Shown: in pieces, positions 34,526-44,843 of the stretch
How the letters are laid out: every line of letters begins with the position of its first letter
Position numbering within the stretch: position 1 is the stretch's first letter
Source of the DNA: ZC4RG30 sp046047615
GTDB taxonomy: Bacteria; Pseudomonadota; Gammaproteobacteria; Steroidobacterales; Steroidobacteraceae
Length of the DNA: 64,000 nucleotides
NCBI GenBank assembly: GCA_046047615.1
Contig: JBJOHO010000050.1
Coordinates: 5,698-69,697, forward strand
Direction: 5' to 3'
Notes under the pieces: model-generated
Databases searched by the model: none
Seen by the model: only the letters and a program-made list of their open reading frames with translations
Told to the model about the DNA's origin: nothing
Made by a program: the position numbers and the translations under genes

Positions 34526-35239
34526 ATGCAAACGCGCCGCACTAAAACGCCCGCCATGCAACCGCTGGCCACCCTGTGCCTGCTGTTGGCTCTCGCGACC
34601 CTGTGGCCGTCGCAAGCCGACGCCCAGGCCGACGGCTTTGCAGGCTATTGGCAGGTGGTGGACCCGCCCACCGCACTGAAGACGGAAGAGGGCAAGACGC
34701 CGCCCCTCAACAAGGCCGGAAAGGCCATGCACGCCCGGCGAATTGCTGCAGCCAAGGCCGGCGACCACAGTTTCGACTCCCTGAAGCAGTGCCTGCCCCA
34801 TGGTCTCCCGCGGCTGCTGCTTGCCCCATACCCCATCGAGATCCTCGAGGAAACGCGGCAGCTCACCTTCCTCCACGAGGCCCACCACATGCCCAGGCTG
34901 GTCTATCTGGACGAAGACCTGCCGCCTGCCGACGACCTCGAATACAACTACATGGGGAGCAGTGTCGGCAAACGCACCGGGCGTGTCCTGGACATCCGCT
35001 CCACGGGCTTCAACGATCTCACGACCTTGGACGCCACGGGCTTGCCGCACTCCACCCAACTGGCGCTGCAGGAGCAATTCACGCGCAGTGAAGACGGCGG
35101 CACGCTGCACTACCGAGCGACGGTGACAGACCCCGTGTACTACACAAAGCCGTGGACGTTCAGGCTCGAGTTCCGGCGCCTGCCTGCCGACACCTGGCTC
35201 AAGGAGTTCGTCTGCACGGACAAGAACCCCGACGCCTGA
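34526..35239 (+). CDS. Exported protein of unknown function, tandem paralogue 2
   Basis: Protein of 237 residues with a signal peptide (LATLCLLLALATLWPSQADA). Blocks align with the preceding gene: CLPHGLPRLLLAPYPIEI, FLHEAHHMPRLVYLDEDLP, SVGKRTGRVLDIRS, DPVYYTKPWTFRLEF and KEFVCTDKN. The conserved CxPHGxPR, HEAxH and DPVYxTxPW motifs and a C-terminal Cys suggest a shared disulfide and ligand site. The ATG at 34526 is used; a GTG at 34520 would overlap the upstream stop as GTGA and adds two residues. Function unknown. Confidence 0.7.
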   Translation: MQTRRTKTPAMQPLATLCLLLALATLWPSQADAQADGFAGYWQVVDPPTALKTEEGKTPPLNKAGKAMHARRIAAAKAGDHSFDSLKQCLPHGLPRLLLAPYPIEILEETRQLTFLHEAHHMPRLVYLDEDLPPADDLEYNYMGSSVGKRTGRVLDIRSTGFNDLTTLDATGLPHSTQLALQEQFTRSEDGGTLHYRATVTDPVYYTKPWTFRLEFRRLPADTWLKEFVCTDKNPDA

Positions 35240-35255
35240 GGAACACTCTCCGCCC

Positions 35256-36123
35256 TCAACGCCACTGGTAATCCACCAGCAGCGCCGCGAACACCGCGGC
35301 GCCCAGCCAGCCATTTTCACGGAACGCCCGGAAGCAGGCCTCCCGCTCACGGTCACGGATCAGCCACTGCTGCCTCGCGAACATCAGTGCCGCAACCACC
35401 AGGCCAAGGTTGTAGGCCAGTCCCGCGCCGGTGGACCGCCCGGCCAGATACAGACCGACCACCACCATCGCCTGCATGATGCCGATGGCCAAGGTGTCCA
35501 TCTCCCCGAACCAGATGGCACTGCTGCGCACGCCCAGCCGCAGATCATCGTCGCGGTCGACCATCGCATACTCCGTGTCGTAGACCGCCGCCCACAACAG
35601 TGTCACCACGAACAGCAGCCACCCCAAGCGTCCCACCTCGCCCGTGAGGGCGACGCAGGCCATCGGCACCGCCCAGCCGAAGGCCGCACCGAGCCAGAAC
35701 TGCGGAACCGGGAACACGCGCTTCGTGAACGGATAGAGGACCGTCAGGACGGCGCCGCCCAGCGACCACAGCACCGTACGCAGATCCAGCGTCATCACGA
35801 GCAGCAGGGCCACGACCATCAGACCGCCGAACAGGACCAGCGACTCGCGCGGGCTGACCCGCCGCGCGGCAAGCGGCCTGGCGCGCGTCCGCTTCACGAA
35901 GGGATCAAACCGACGATCCGCAAAATCATTGATCACACACCCGGCAGAGCGCATCACCACCGTGCCGGCGAGAAACACCCAAAAGACCGGCGCGGGCGGC
36001 GCGCCGTCGGCCACCAGCCACATCGCCCACAGCAGCGGCCACAGCAGCAGGAAAGTCCCGACAGGCTTGTCGAGCCGCATCAACTGGAAAAAGCCGGACG
36101 CACGACGCTGTACGGCCCGCCAC

Positions 36124-36140
<17 letters not shown>
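35256..36140 (-). CDS. ubiA: 4-hydroxybenzoate polyprenyltransferase UbiA
   Basis: Membrane prenyltransferase of ubiquinone synthesis that joins the polyprenyl chain to 4-hydroxybenzoate. It has 294 residues and about eight helices. The two Asp-rich diphosphate/Mg2+ motifs are present: CVINDFADRRFDPFVKRTRA and YDTEYAMVDRDDDLRLG. MRLDKPVGTFLLLWP at the N-terminus is the UbiA signature. The ATG at 36140 overlaps recG by 17 bases; it is the last gene of the rpoZ-spoT-ridA-recG-ubiA run. No ubiC (chorismate lyase) is in the window. Confidence 0.94.
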
Positions 36141-38144
<2,004 letters not shown>

Positions 38145-38163
<19 letters not shown>

Positions 38164-38525
38164 TCCATCTCCACGCGTGCTCCTCGCGGAAGTGCCGAGA
38201 CGCCGACTGCAGCGCGGGCCGGGTAAGGCCGGGAAAAACGCAGGGCCATGATCTCGTTGACCCGCGCGAAGTGGCCAAGGTCGGTCAGGAACACGGTGAG
38301 CTTGGCGACATTGTCGAACGAACCGCCGGCCGCAACGGCAATCGCTTCCAGGTTGTCGAACACCCGGCGGATTTCCGCGTCGATGTCGTCCTGCACCAGT
38401 TGCCCGGTGGCTGGATCAAGCGGGATCTGCCCGGACACATACACCGTGTCTCCGACGCGGACCGCCTGCGAATAGGTGCCTATGGCCTCAGGGGCCGCTG
38501 CTGTCTGGATGATCTGCCGGGTCAT
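38145..38525 (-). CDS. ridA: Reactive intermediate deaminase RidA
   Basis: YjgF/YER057c/UK114-family enzyme that hydrolyses reactive enamine/imine products of PLP dehydratases, 126 residues. APEAIGTYSQAVRVGDTVYVSGQ, NLEAIAVAAGGSFDNVAKL and the substrate-binding Arg in PARAAVGVSALPRGARVEME are signatures of the RidA group. Its ATG overlaps the spoT stop as ATGA. Placement between spoT and recG is conserved in several gammaproteobacteria. Confidence 0.95.
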
Positions 38526-40741
38526 GGTTCCTCCGACCTGCTGTTCGATTTGCGCTGCCGGCGCCGGTCCGACGTCGGTTGTCGTGCGAGCGTGCGCTCG
38601 ACACGCAGCACATCAGGCATGCGATGGATTGCCCGGACGATGCGCGCCAGATGGACACGATCCCGAACCTCCAGACCCAGCGTGATCACGGCCACGTCGC
38701 CGTCGCGCTGTTCCACGAGCGCCTGCGAGATGTTGGTCTGCATCCCCGCGATGGCCGCCGAGATCGCGGCCAGGATGCCCACGCGGTTGGCGGTCTCGAT
38801 CCGCACTTCGGAGCTGAAAAACCGTGTGAGCCCCGGCTGCCAGCTGACCGGCTGCCACTTTTCCGGGTGCTTCTGGTATCCCTCGACATTGGCACAGGCA
38901 TCCCGGTGGATCACGATGCCGCGGCCCGGGCTCAGGTGGGCCAGGATCGCGTCGTCCGGGATCGGGTGGCAGCAACGCGCATAACTGACCAACAGGCCCT
39001 CGGTGCCCGCGACGGCCAAGGGCACGGACGCGCCACCGGCATCCTGCGACGAGGGCAGCAGCAATCGGGCGGTGAGTGGCGCCAGACGCTCGCCGAGGCC
39101 GACCTTCTCCAGCAGATCCTCGGGCAGGCCAAGCCCGAACTCCTGCAGGCAGGTGGCCAGGCGCAGCGGGTCGACGCGTGCCATGTCGAGTCCGAACTCC
39201 GACAGTGCCGCATCGAGCAGCTGACGACCCAGCTCGACCGCCTCGCTGCGACGCAGTCCTTTGAGGTATTGCCGGATCGCCGTGCGTGCCTTGGCGCTGA
39301 CCACGAAATTGACCCACGACGGATTGGGCTGCGCGCCCTGGGCAGTGATCACCTGCACCGTCTGGCCATTGCGCAGCACGGTACGCAACGGCGTCAGCCG
39401 CCGGTCCACCTTGGCGGCCACACACCGGTTGCCGACGTCGGTGTGCACCGCGTAGGCGAAGTCGACCACCGTCGCGCCACGCGGCAGCCGCAGGATGGCA
39501 CCCTTGGGCGTGAACACATAGACCTTGTCCGGGAACAGGTCGACCTTGACGCTCTCGATGAATTCCTCGGAATTGCCGCTGGCCTGGAGATCGACCAGAT
39601 GCGACAACCACGCCCGCGCCCGCTCCTGCTGCGACGAATCCATGCGCGCGTTGCCCGACTTGTATTTCCAGTGGGCGGCAATGCCGCTCTCGGCCACCAT
39701 GTGCATGTCGCCGGTGCGGATCTGGACCTCGAGGGGAACGGCATTGGGCCCGAACAATGTCGTGTGCAGCGACTGGTAGCCGTTGACCCGCGGAATGGCG
39801 ATGTAGTCCTTGAAACGCCCCGGCATCGGCCGGTACGTGCCATGTACGACACCGAGCGCGCGGTAGCAGCTGTCCGCGGTATCGACCACGATCCGCAAGC
39901 CATAGACGTCGACGATTTCCGAAAGCACCGCCCGCTTGCGGCGCATCTTCCGGTAGATGCTGTAGAGATGCTTCTCGCGAGCTTCCACGTGTGCGTCGAG
40001 CCCTGCCTTCGCCAAGGCTGCCGACAGCGCTGACTGGATGCGGCCCAGGAATTCCCGCTGGTTGCCACGGGCCCGTTTGAGCGTCCGCTCGATGACCTGG
40101 TAGCGGTGCGGATAGAGTGCACGGAACCCCAGGTCTTCAAGCTCCAGCTTGATGCCGTAGAGCCCCAGGCGCTCGGCGACCGGTGCGTAGATGTCGAGCG
40201 TCTCGCGCGCGATCTGGCGGCGCTTGGCAACCGCCATATTGCCGATCGTCCGCATGTTGTGGGTGCGGTCCGCCAGCTTGACCATGATGACGCGCAGGTC
40301 GCGGACCATGGCCAGCAGCATCTTGCGGAAGCTTTCGGCCTGGGCCTCTTCGCGGCTCTTGAACTGGATCCGGTCCAGCTTGGTGACGCCATCGACGATT
40401 TCGGCGACATCGGCGCCGAACCGCGCCGCGATATCGTCCTTGGAAACCGGCGTGTCCTCGATGACATCGTGCAGGATGGCCGCAACAAGCGTGTCGGCGT
40501 CGAGATGCAGCTCTGCGAGCAGTGTCGCTGCTGCGACAGGGTGGCTGATGTAGGGCTCACCGGAACGGCGCAGCTGGCCCTCATGCGCGAGTGCGCCGTA
40601 CTCGACGGCGGCGCGGACCCGCTCGACCTGCTCGGCGGGCAGGTATGTGCCCGTAAGGGCCATGAGCCCGGCGAGCCCGGGCATGCGACCTTCGGCGTTA
40701 TCGGCGCCTGAGCCGGATTGCACGACGGCCGGGTCGCTCAT
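38522..40741 (-). CDS. spoT: Bifunctional (p)ppGpp synthetase/hydrolase SpoT
   Basis: Stringent-response enzyme of 739 residues. The HD hydrolase domain is intact (YISHPVAAATLLAE, AAILHDVIEDT, the HDxxED motif, and VKLADRTHNMRT). The synthetase domain has YRKMRRKRAVLSEIVDVYGLR region and FKDYIAIPRVNGYQSLHTT. A TGS domain (VYVFTPKGAILRLPRGAT), a zinc-finger/helical part (ARCCHPIPDD) and a C-terminal ACT domain follow. An active HD box and the position after rpoZ favour SpoT over RelA. It ends in a basic tail (RRRQRKSNSRSEEP). Confidence 0.96.
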   Translation of the reverse strand: MSDPAVVQSGSGADNAEGRMPGLAGLMALTGTYLPAEQVERVRAAVEYGALAHEGQLRRSGEPYISHPVAAATLLAELHLDADTLVAAILHDVIEDTPVSKDDIAARFGADVAEIVDGVTKLDRIQFKSREEAQAESFRKMLLAMVRDLRVIMVKLADRTHNMRTIGNMAVAKRRQIARETLDIYAPVAERLGLYGIKLELEDLGFRALYPHRYQVIERTLKRARGNQREFLGRIQSALSAALAKAGLDAHVEAREKHLYSIYRKMRRKRAVLSEIVDVYGLRIVVDTADSCYRALGVVHGTYRPMPGRFKDYIAIPRVNGYQSLHTTLFGPNAVPLEVQIRTGDMHMVAESGIAAHWKYKSGNARMDSSQQERARAWLSHLVDLQASGNSEEFIESVKVDLFPDKVYVFTPKGAILRLPRGATVVDFAYAVHTDVGNRCVAAKVDRRLTPLRTVLRNGQTVQVITAQGAQPNPSWVNFVVSAKARTAIRQYLKGLRRSEAVELGRQLLDAALSEFGLDMARVDPLRLATCLQEFGLGLPEDLLEKVGLGERLAPLTARLLLPSSQDAGGASVPLAVAGTEGLLVSYARCCHPIPDDAILAHLSPGRGIVIHRDACANVEGYQKHPEKWQPVSWQPGLTRFFSSEVRIETANRVGILAAISAAIAGMQTNISQALVEQRDGDVAVITLGLEVRDRVHLARIVRAIHRMPDVLRVERTLARQPTSDRRRQRKSNSRSEEP

Positions 40742-40759
40742 GGCGGATCCGGCGGCCGG

Positions 40760-41056
40760 TCAGTCTCCGAGGCCGAATTGCGGCGCGCGGAAACCGGCGA
40801 GCTGGGCGTCGATATCGTTCTCGAAGCCCGGATCGACCACTGGTTCCGGCTCCGGCTCCGGCTCGGCCAGCATGGCGGCGGTGACATGCCCTTCGGCGAT
40901 CTCGCGCAAGGCGACCACCGTCACCTTGTCGTTTTCCAAGGGGACCATGGGTTCCGCACCGTTGGCGAGACGCCGCGCCCGCGCCGACGCAAGCAGCACC
41001 AGCTCGAACAGGTTGTCGACGTTCTGAAGGCAGTCTTCGACGGTCACACGGGCCAT
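40760..41056 (-). CDS. rpoZ: RNA polymerase omega subunit
   Basis: Small subunit that helps assemble beta-prime into RNA polymerase and forms part of a ppGpp site. It has 98 residues: MARVTVEDCLQNVDNLFELV, ASARARRLANG and ALREIAEGHV are the conserved core. The C-terminal tail contains an AEPEPEPEP repeat encoded by a tandem GGCTCC-type hexamer (complement strand, about 40843-40866). The ATG at 41056 is the canonical start. It is followed 18 bases later by spoT, the common order, but gmk, usually just before rpoZ, is about 7 kb away. Confidence 0.95.
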   Translation of the reverse strand: MARVTVEDCLQNVDNLFELVLLASARARRLANGAEPMVPLENDKVTVVALREIAEGHVTAAMLAEPEPEPEPVVDPGFENDIDAQLAGFRAPQFGLGD

Positions 41057-41197
41057 GGCAGTACCGCAGGGGATGACAGGACCGGCAATGATAAGCGGAT
41101 CCGGCACACGGAGGCCAGCGGAACAGACCCGGCACCCGCCGACGGCCGCAGCGGATACACTCCCACGAATTCCCAGAAGACCCCAGCGGAGTCCCGA

Positions 41198-42091
41198 ATG
41201 AGCAGTTTCCAGCAGCAGGTCACCAAGTTCCGCACCCAGCCCGGCTTCATCGCGGCCCTCGACCAGAGCGGCGGCAGCACCCCCAAGGCGCTGAAGCTCT
41301 ATGGCATCGACGAGTCGGCCTACGCCGGCGAAACGCAGATGATGGATCTCATCCACGCCATGCGCAGCCGCATCATCACCAGCCCGTCATTCAATGGCGA
41401 CCGTATCCTCGGCGCAATCCTGTTCGAGGCGACCATGGACCGGGAAATCCAGGGCCAGCCGACCGCGGATTACCTGTGGAAAGTCAAGCGCGTGGTGCCG
41501 ATCCTGAAGGTGGACAAGGGGCTCGCCGACGAGGCTGACGGCGTCCAGCTGATGAAGCCCATGCCTGCACTCGACGCGCTGCTGGCCAAGGCGAAGGCCA
41601 AGGGCATCTTCGGCACCAAGATGCGCTCGGTCATCAAGCACGCGAATGCCGCCGGCATCCAGGCCGTCGTCGACCAGCAGTTCGCCGTTGCCCGCCAGAT
41701 CATTGCGGCCGGCCTGGTGCCGATCATCGAGCCCGAAGTCGACATCCACTGCCCGGACAAGGCCGCTGCCGAGAGCCTGCTGGCTGCCGCCCTGCAGCAG
41801 GGACTTGATGCCCTGCCCGAGGGGCAGCTCGTCATGCTGAAGCTGACGCTGCCGAACCAGGACGACCTCTACGCCGCCTTCTCGCGCCACCCGCGGGTCC
41901 TCAAGGTGGTCGCGCTGTCGGGCGGTTACAGCCGTGCGGACGCCAACGCCAAGCTGGCCCGCCAGCACGGGATGGTTGCGAGCTTCTCCCGTGCCCTGAC
42001 CGAGGGCCTGTCGGCGCAGCAGACCGATGCCGCTTTCGACACCGCTCTGGATGCCGCGATCCAGGGCATCTACGAGGCTTCGCTGACCTGA
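41198..42091 (+). CDS. fda: Fructose-bisphosphate aldolase, class I
   Basis: Schiff-base aldolase of glycolysis/gluconeogenesis, 297 residues, of the shorter bacterial class I type. Signatures: FIAALDQSGGSTPKALKLYG, ILGAILFEATMDREI, VVPILKVDKGL, GTKMRSVIKHAN, LVPIIEPEVDI and a C-terminal LSGGYSRADANAKLA. The Lys in ILKVDKGL and those in TKMRSVIK are candidates for the active site. It is divergent from rpoZ, with 141 bases between them that probably hold both promoters. An 8-bp hairpin follows the gene. Confidence 0.93.
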   Translation: MSSFQQQVTKFRTQPGFIAALDQSGGSTPKALKLYGIDESAYAGETQMMDLIHAMRSRIITSPSFNGDRILGAILFEATMDREIQGQPTADYLWKVKRVVPILKVDKGLADEADGVQLMKPMPALDALLAKAKAKGIFGTKMRSVIKHANAAGIQAVVDQQFAVARQIIAAGLVPIIEPEVDIHCPDKAAAESLLAAALQQGLDALPEGQLVMLKLTLPNQDDLYAAFSRHPRVLKVVALSGGYSRADANAKLARQHGMVASFSRALTEGLSAQQTDAAFDTALDAAIQGIYEASLT

Positions 42092-42114
42092 GTTGCTGCC
42101 CGGGGCGCCCGGAG

Positions 42115-42145
42115 CGTGCCGCTGTACGTCACAGTTCGCGGCACG
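42115..42145. terminator. Hairpin after the aldolase gene
   Basis: CGTGCCGC (42115-42122) and GCGGCACG (42138-42145) form a perfect 8-bp stem around a 15-base loop, starting 24 bases after the aldolase stop. There is no immediate T-run. It may end the aldolase transcript and separate it from the downstream ligase cassette. Confidence 0.45.
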
Positions 42146-42172
42146 TGTCGATCCCGGTTTGGCCCGGCACCC

Positions 42173-42178
42173 TAGAAT
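42173..42178 (+). promoter_or_regulatory. Possible -10 box before the acyl-AMP ligase gene
   Basis: TAGAAT at 42173-42178 matches five of six positions of the sigma-70 -10 consensus. It lies 30 bases before the proposed TTG start at 42208 and just after the hairpin at 42115-42145. No convincing -35 box was seen at the usual spacing, so the call is weak. Confidence 0.3.
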
Positions 42179-42207
42179 CGTCGCATCGCATATCCGGGAG
42201 ACACCGC

Positions 42208-43734
42208 TTGTTCCTGCAACTGCTGATGCGCAACGCGGACTACCGCCCTGACGAAGTCGCCATCCTGCATGGCGACCGGCAGATCACCCACCGGGGCTTG
42301 CTGGACCAGGTTGAAGGGCTCGCCCGCGGACTGGTCGGGCTCGGGCTGGAGCCAGGGCAGCGTGTGGCGCTGGTGATGGACAACAGCGCGGAGTTCCTCG
42401 CCGCCTGGTTCGCCGTGGCCGCCTGCCGCGGCGTCAATGTGCCGCTGAACACCGATTTCAAGGAAGAGGAACTGGCCTTCTACCTGCGTGACGCCGACGT
42501 GCGTTGCCTGGTCGTCGATGAGTCACGGGCCGCGCTTGCCGCGCGCCTGCGCGACAGCCTGCCGCAGCCGCTGCAGATCGTCGTCAATGGCACCGCATCA
42601 CCGGCCAGCGGGACGCATTCCCTGCAAGCGCTTTCTGGTACGCCCCCGGGTGTGGTCCTGCCCGCCAGCCGGCTGGACGATGACGTCATCTACATCTACA
42701 CCTCAGGTTCGACGGGACGCCCGAAGTGCGCACCACGCACGGTGGAGCAGTACTGGTTCGAGACGGACGATGTGGTCGAAGGACTGCGCCTGACGCGTGC
42801 CGACCGTATTTTCTGCATGATCCCGATGTACCACAACTTCGGCGCCGTGCACTGCATGCTGGCCTCCGTTGCCAGCGGCGCTCGGCTGGTGATCCTCGGC
42901 AAGGCGCAGCCGTTCTCGCTGCACCGCCGTCGTGCGCTGGCGCTGATGCAGCAGGAACGCGTGACGATCCTGCCGGGCGTGCCGTTCATGTATGCCGAGC
43001 TGGCCAGCGTGACGGAGGCCGCGGACATCCGCAGCGTCCGCGTGTGCTACTCCGCCGCCGCCGCCCTGACCGACGACATTGCGGACGCGTTCCGCAGCCG
43101 TTTCGGCGTGCCCATCCGCAACCACTACGGCAGCACCGAGACGGGCGTCATGACCATCAACATGGATGCCGACCCTTTGCAGGCGCGCGGTTCAGTCGGC
43201 AAGCCCTTCCCGGGCGTGCGCATCCGCATCCTCGACGAGGACGGTACCGAAATGCCGCGCGGGGAAGAAGGCGAAGTGGTCGTGTCCAGCCGTGCCATGA
43301 CGCGCGGCTACCTCGGATTGCCCCCCGAGGAAAACCAGCATTTCCGTGGAGGCGCCTTCCACACCGGCGACCTCGGGCTGCTGGATGCGGAGGGAAACCT
43401 GCACCTGCGCGGCCGCCGCCGTTTCATCATCGATGTGGTGGGGCAGAAGGTCAGCCCGGTGGAGATCGAGGATGTCATGGCACAGCACCCCGCGGTGCAG
43501 GGCGTCACCGTGATCGGCGTGCCCTCGGCCGACGGCAAGTCGAACGTGATCCGCGCTTATGTCCACCGCGCCGCGGCGTGCACGACCGCAGAACTCACGG
43601 CGTTCTGCCGCGAGCGCCTGGCCAATTTCAAGGTGCCCACCGAAATCCTGTTCTTGCGGGAGATGCCGCGCAGCAACCTCGGCAAGACCATCCGCAGCCG
43701 TGACACACTTGATGCATTGGTGATCCAGGGATGA
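42208..43734 (+). CDS. Acyl-AMP ligase (acyl-CoA/ACP synthetase family)
   Basis: Adenylate-forming enzyme of 508 residues. Motifs: IYIYTSGSTGRPKCAPRT (P-loop), MIPMYHNFGAVHCM, HYGSTETGVMTIN, FHTGDLGLLDAEGNLHLRGR and the C-terminal lysine in RSNLGKTIRSR. It is followed by an acyl carrier protein with ATGA overlap, so the acyl group is probably loaded on that carrier. It resembles the ligases associated with exosortase-A systems, but no exosortase is in the window. The TTG at 42208 is chosen because GGGAG lies 8 bases upstream and it begins at the conserved FLQLLMRNADYRPDEVA; the GTG at 42145 overlaps a hairpin. Confidence 0.85.
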   Translation: MFLQLLMRNADYRPDEVAILHGDRQITHRGLLDQVEGLARGLVGLGLEPGQRVALVMDNSAEFLAAWFAVAACRGVNVPLNTDFKEEELAFYLRDADVRCLVVDESRAALAARLRDSLPQPLQIVVNGTASPASGTHSLQALSGTPPGVVLPASRLDDDVIYIYTSGSTGRPKCAPRTVEQYWFETDDVVEGLRLTRADRIFCMIPMYHNFGAVHCMLASVASGARLVILGKAQPFSLHRRRALALMQQERVTILPGVPFMYAELASVTEAADIRSVRVCYSAAAALTDDIADAFRSRFGVPIRNHYGSTETGVMTINMDADPLQARGSVGKPFPGVRIRILDEDGTEMPRGEEGEVVVSSRAMTRGYLGLPPEENQHFRGGAFHTGDLGLLDAEGNLHLRGRRRFIIDVVGQKVSPVEIEDVMAQHPAVQGVTVIGVPSADGKSNVIRAYVHRAAACTTAELTAFCRERLANFKVPTEILFLREMPRSNLGKTIRSRDTLDALVIQG

Positions 43735-43988
43735 CAGCCACCGAACTCGCCCTCGCCGAATTCATCCGCCAGTTGGGCAATCCCGGTGGCGGCGGTGCGT
43801 TGCTCGCCGCGGACCAGTCCCTGCTGGAATCCGGCATGCTGGATTCGCTCGGCTTGCAGCAACTGGTGCAGCACATCGAAACCGGCCACGGCGTGACCTT
43901 GGGTGAAGATCATTTCTCGGCAGAGAACTTCGAGACGATCGGCGCGCTGGCGCGTCTCATCGACCAGTTGCGCGCCGGCGCCGCCTGA
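43731..43988 (+). CDS. Acyl carrier protein
   Basis: Protein of 85 residues with a four-helix carrier-protein pattern and the phosphopantetheine attachment serine in ESGMLDSLGLQQLVQHIE. The rest differs from the fatty-acid-synthesis AcpP, which fits a dedicated carrier for the ligase encoded just upstream. Its ATG overlaps the ligase stop as ATGA, and a hydrolase gene follows 9 bases later. Confidence 0.85.
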   Translation: MTATELALAEFIRQLGNPGGGGALLAADQSLLESGMLDSLGLQQLVQHIETGHGVTLGEDHFSAENFETIGALARLIDQLRAGAA

Positions 43989-43997
43989 GGGCCGCCC

Positions 43998-44843
43998 ATG
44001 TCGCTGACGCTCGACCTGTCCGCGCAGGATCTCGGCGCCTGCACCGAACACTCCGGATTCCTGCGTGACGATGGCGAGCCGGCGATGATGCTGCACGTCA
44101 CCCTGCCAGGCGCAGGCGCCAGGATGTCCCCGCGCGGTGTCGTGTTCTGCCACCCGTTGTCCACGGAAAAACAGTACAGCGCCCGTTCGCTTGTCCTGAT
44201 GGCGCGCAGTTTCGCTGCCGCCGGTGTGCCCTGTGTGCGCCATGACAGCATTGGCACGGGCGACAGCGAGGGGACAAGCGCCGATCTGCGCGTGGAAGGG
44301 CTGGTGCGGGATGCGCTGCGGGCCGCGGCGGTCCTGCGGCAGCAGTCTGGCGTTACCGACCTGGTCTTCATCGGTGTCCTGCTCGGCGCAACGGTGGCAC
44401 GCATGGCGGCAGCGCAGGAAACGGGCGGCCGGGCCGCCGCGGTGCTGATCGATCCTGTCACCGACGGCAAGGCCTGGTGGCAACAGCTCCTGAAACAGCA
44501 ACAGATGAGTTTCATGACGCGCGGCCAGGCGGTACCCAAGCTGGAAACGCTGGCTGCCGGCGACGCGACGGGATTGGTGGAGATCAAGGCAGAGCACTAC
44601 CACCCGGAATTCATCGCCGGGCTGGCCGCGCTGGACGCCACCACGCTCAACGCGGGACCGGTCGGTCCGCTGTTGCAGGTCCGGCACGTGGCACAAGCCA
44701 CCTCCGGCGCGGCACCGGCCGACGCGGATACATGGGAAGTGGCAGGCGCCAACTTCTGGAACGACAAGTCCCTGTACGGTGGCCAGTGGCCGGCGCCCCT
44801 GGCGGCGCGGCTGCTGGAGTGGATCCGGGGGCTGGACGCATGA
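43998..44843 (+). CDS. Alpha/beta-hydrolase-fold protein without nucleophile Ser
   Basis: Protein of 281 residues with an alpha/beta hydrolase core (GVVFCHPLSTEKQYSARSLV, VRHDSIGTGDSEG, then the elbow region LVFIGVLLGATVARMAA). In the nucleophile elbow, where GxSxG is expected, the sequence is Gly126-Val-Leu128-Leu-Gly130, so the catalytic Ser is missing; no clear catalytic His is seen near the C-terminus (GANFWNDKSLYGG). It resembles the hydrolase 2 type of exosortase-A loci, whose elbows are also non-canonical. It may be a binding or acyl-shuttling protein more than an enzyme. Confidence 0.65.
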   Translation: MSLTLDLSAQDLGACTEHSGFLRDDGEPAMMLHVTLPGAGARMSPRGVVFCHPLSTEKQYSARSLVLMARSFAAAGVPCVRHDSIGTGDSEGTSADLRVEGLVRDALRAAAVLRQQSGVTDLVFIGVLLGATVARMAAAQETGGRAAAVLIDPVTDGKAWWQQLLKQQQMSFMTRGQAVPKLETLAAGDATGLVEIKAEHYHPEFIAGLAALDATTLNAGPVGPLLQVRHVAQATSGAAPADADTWEVAGANFWNDKSLYGGQWPAPLAARLLEWIRGLDA

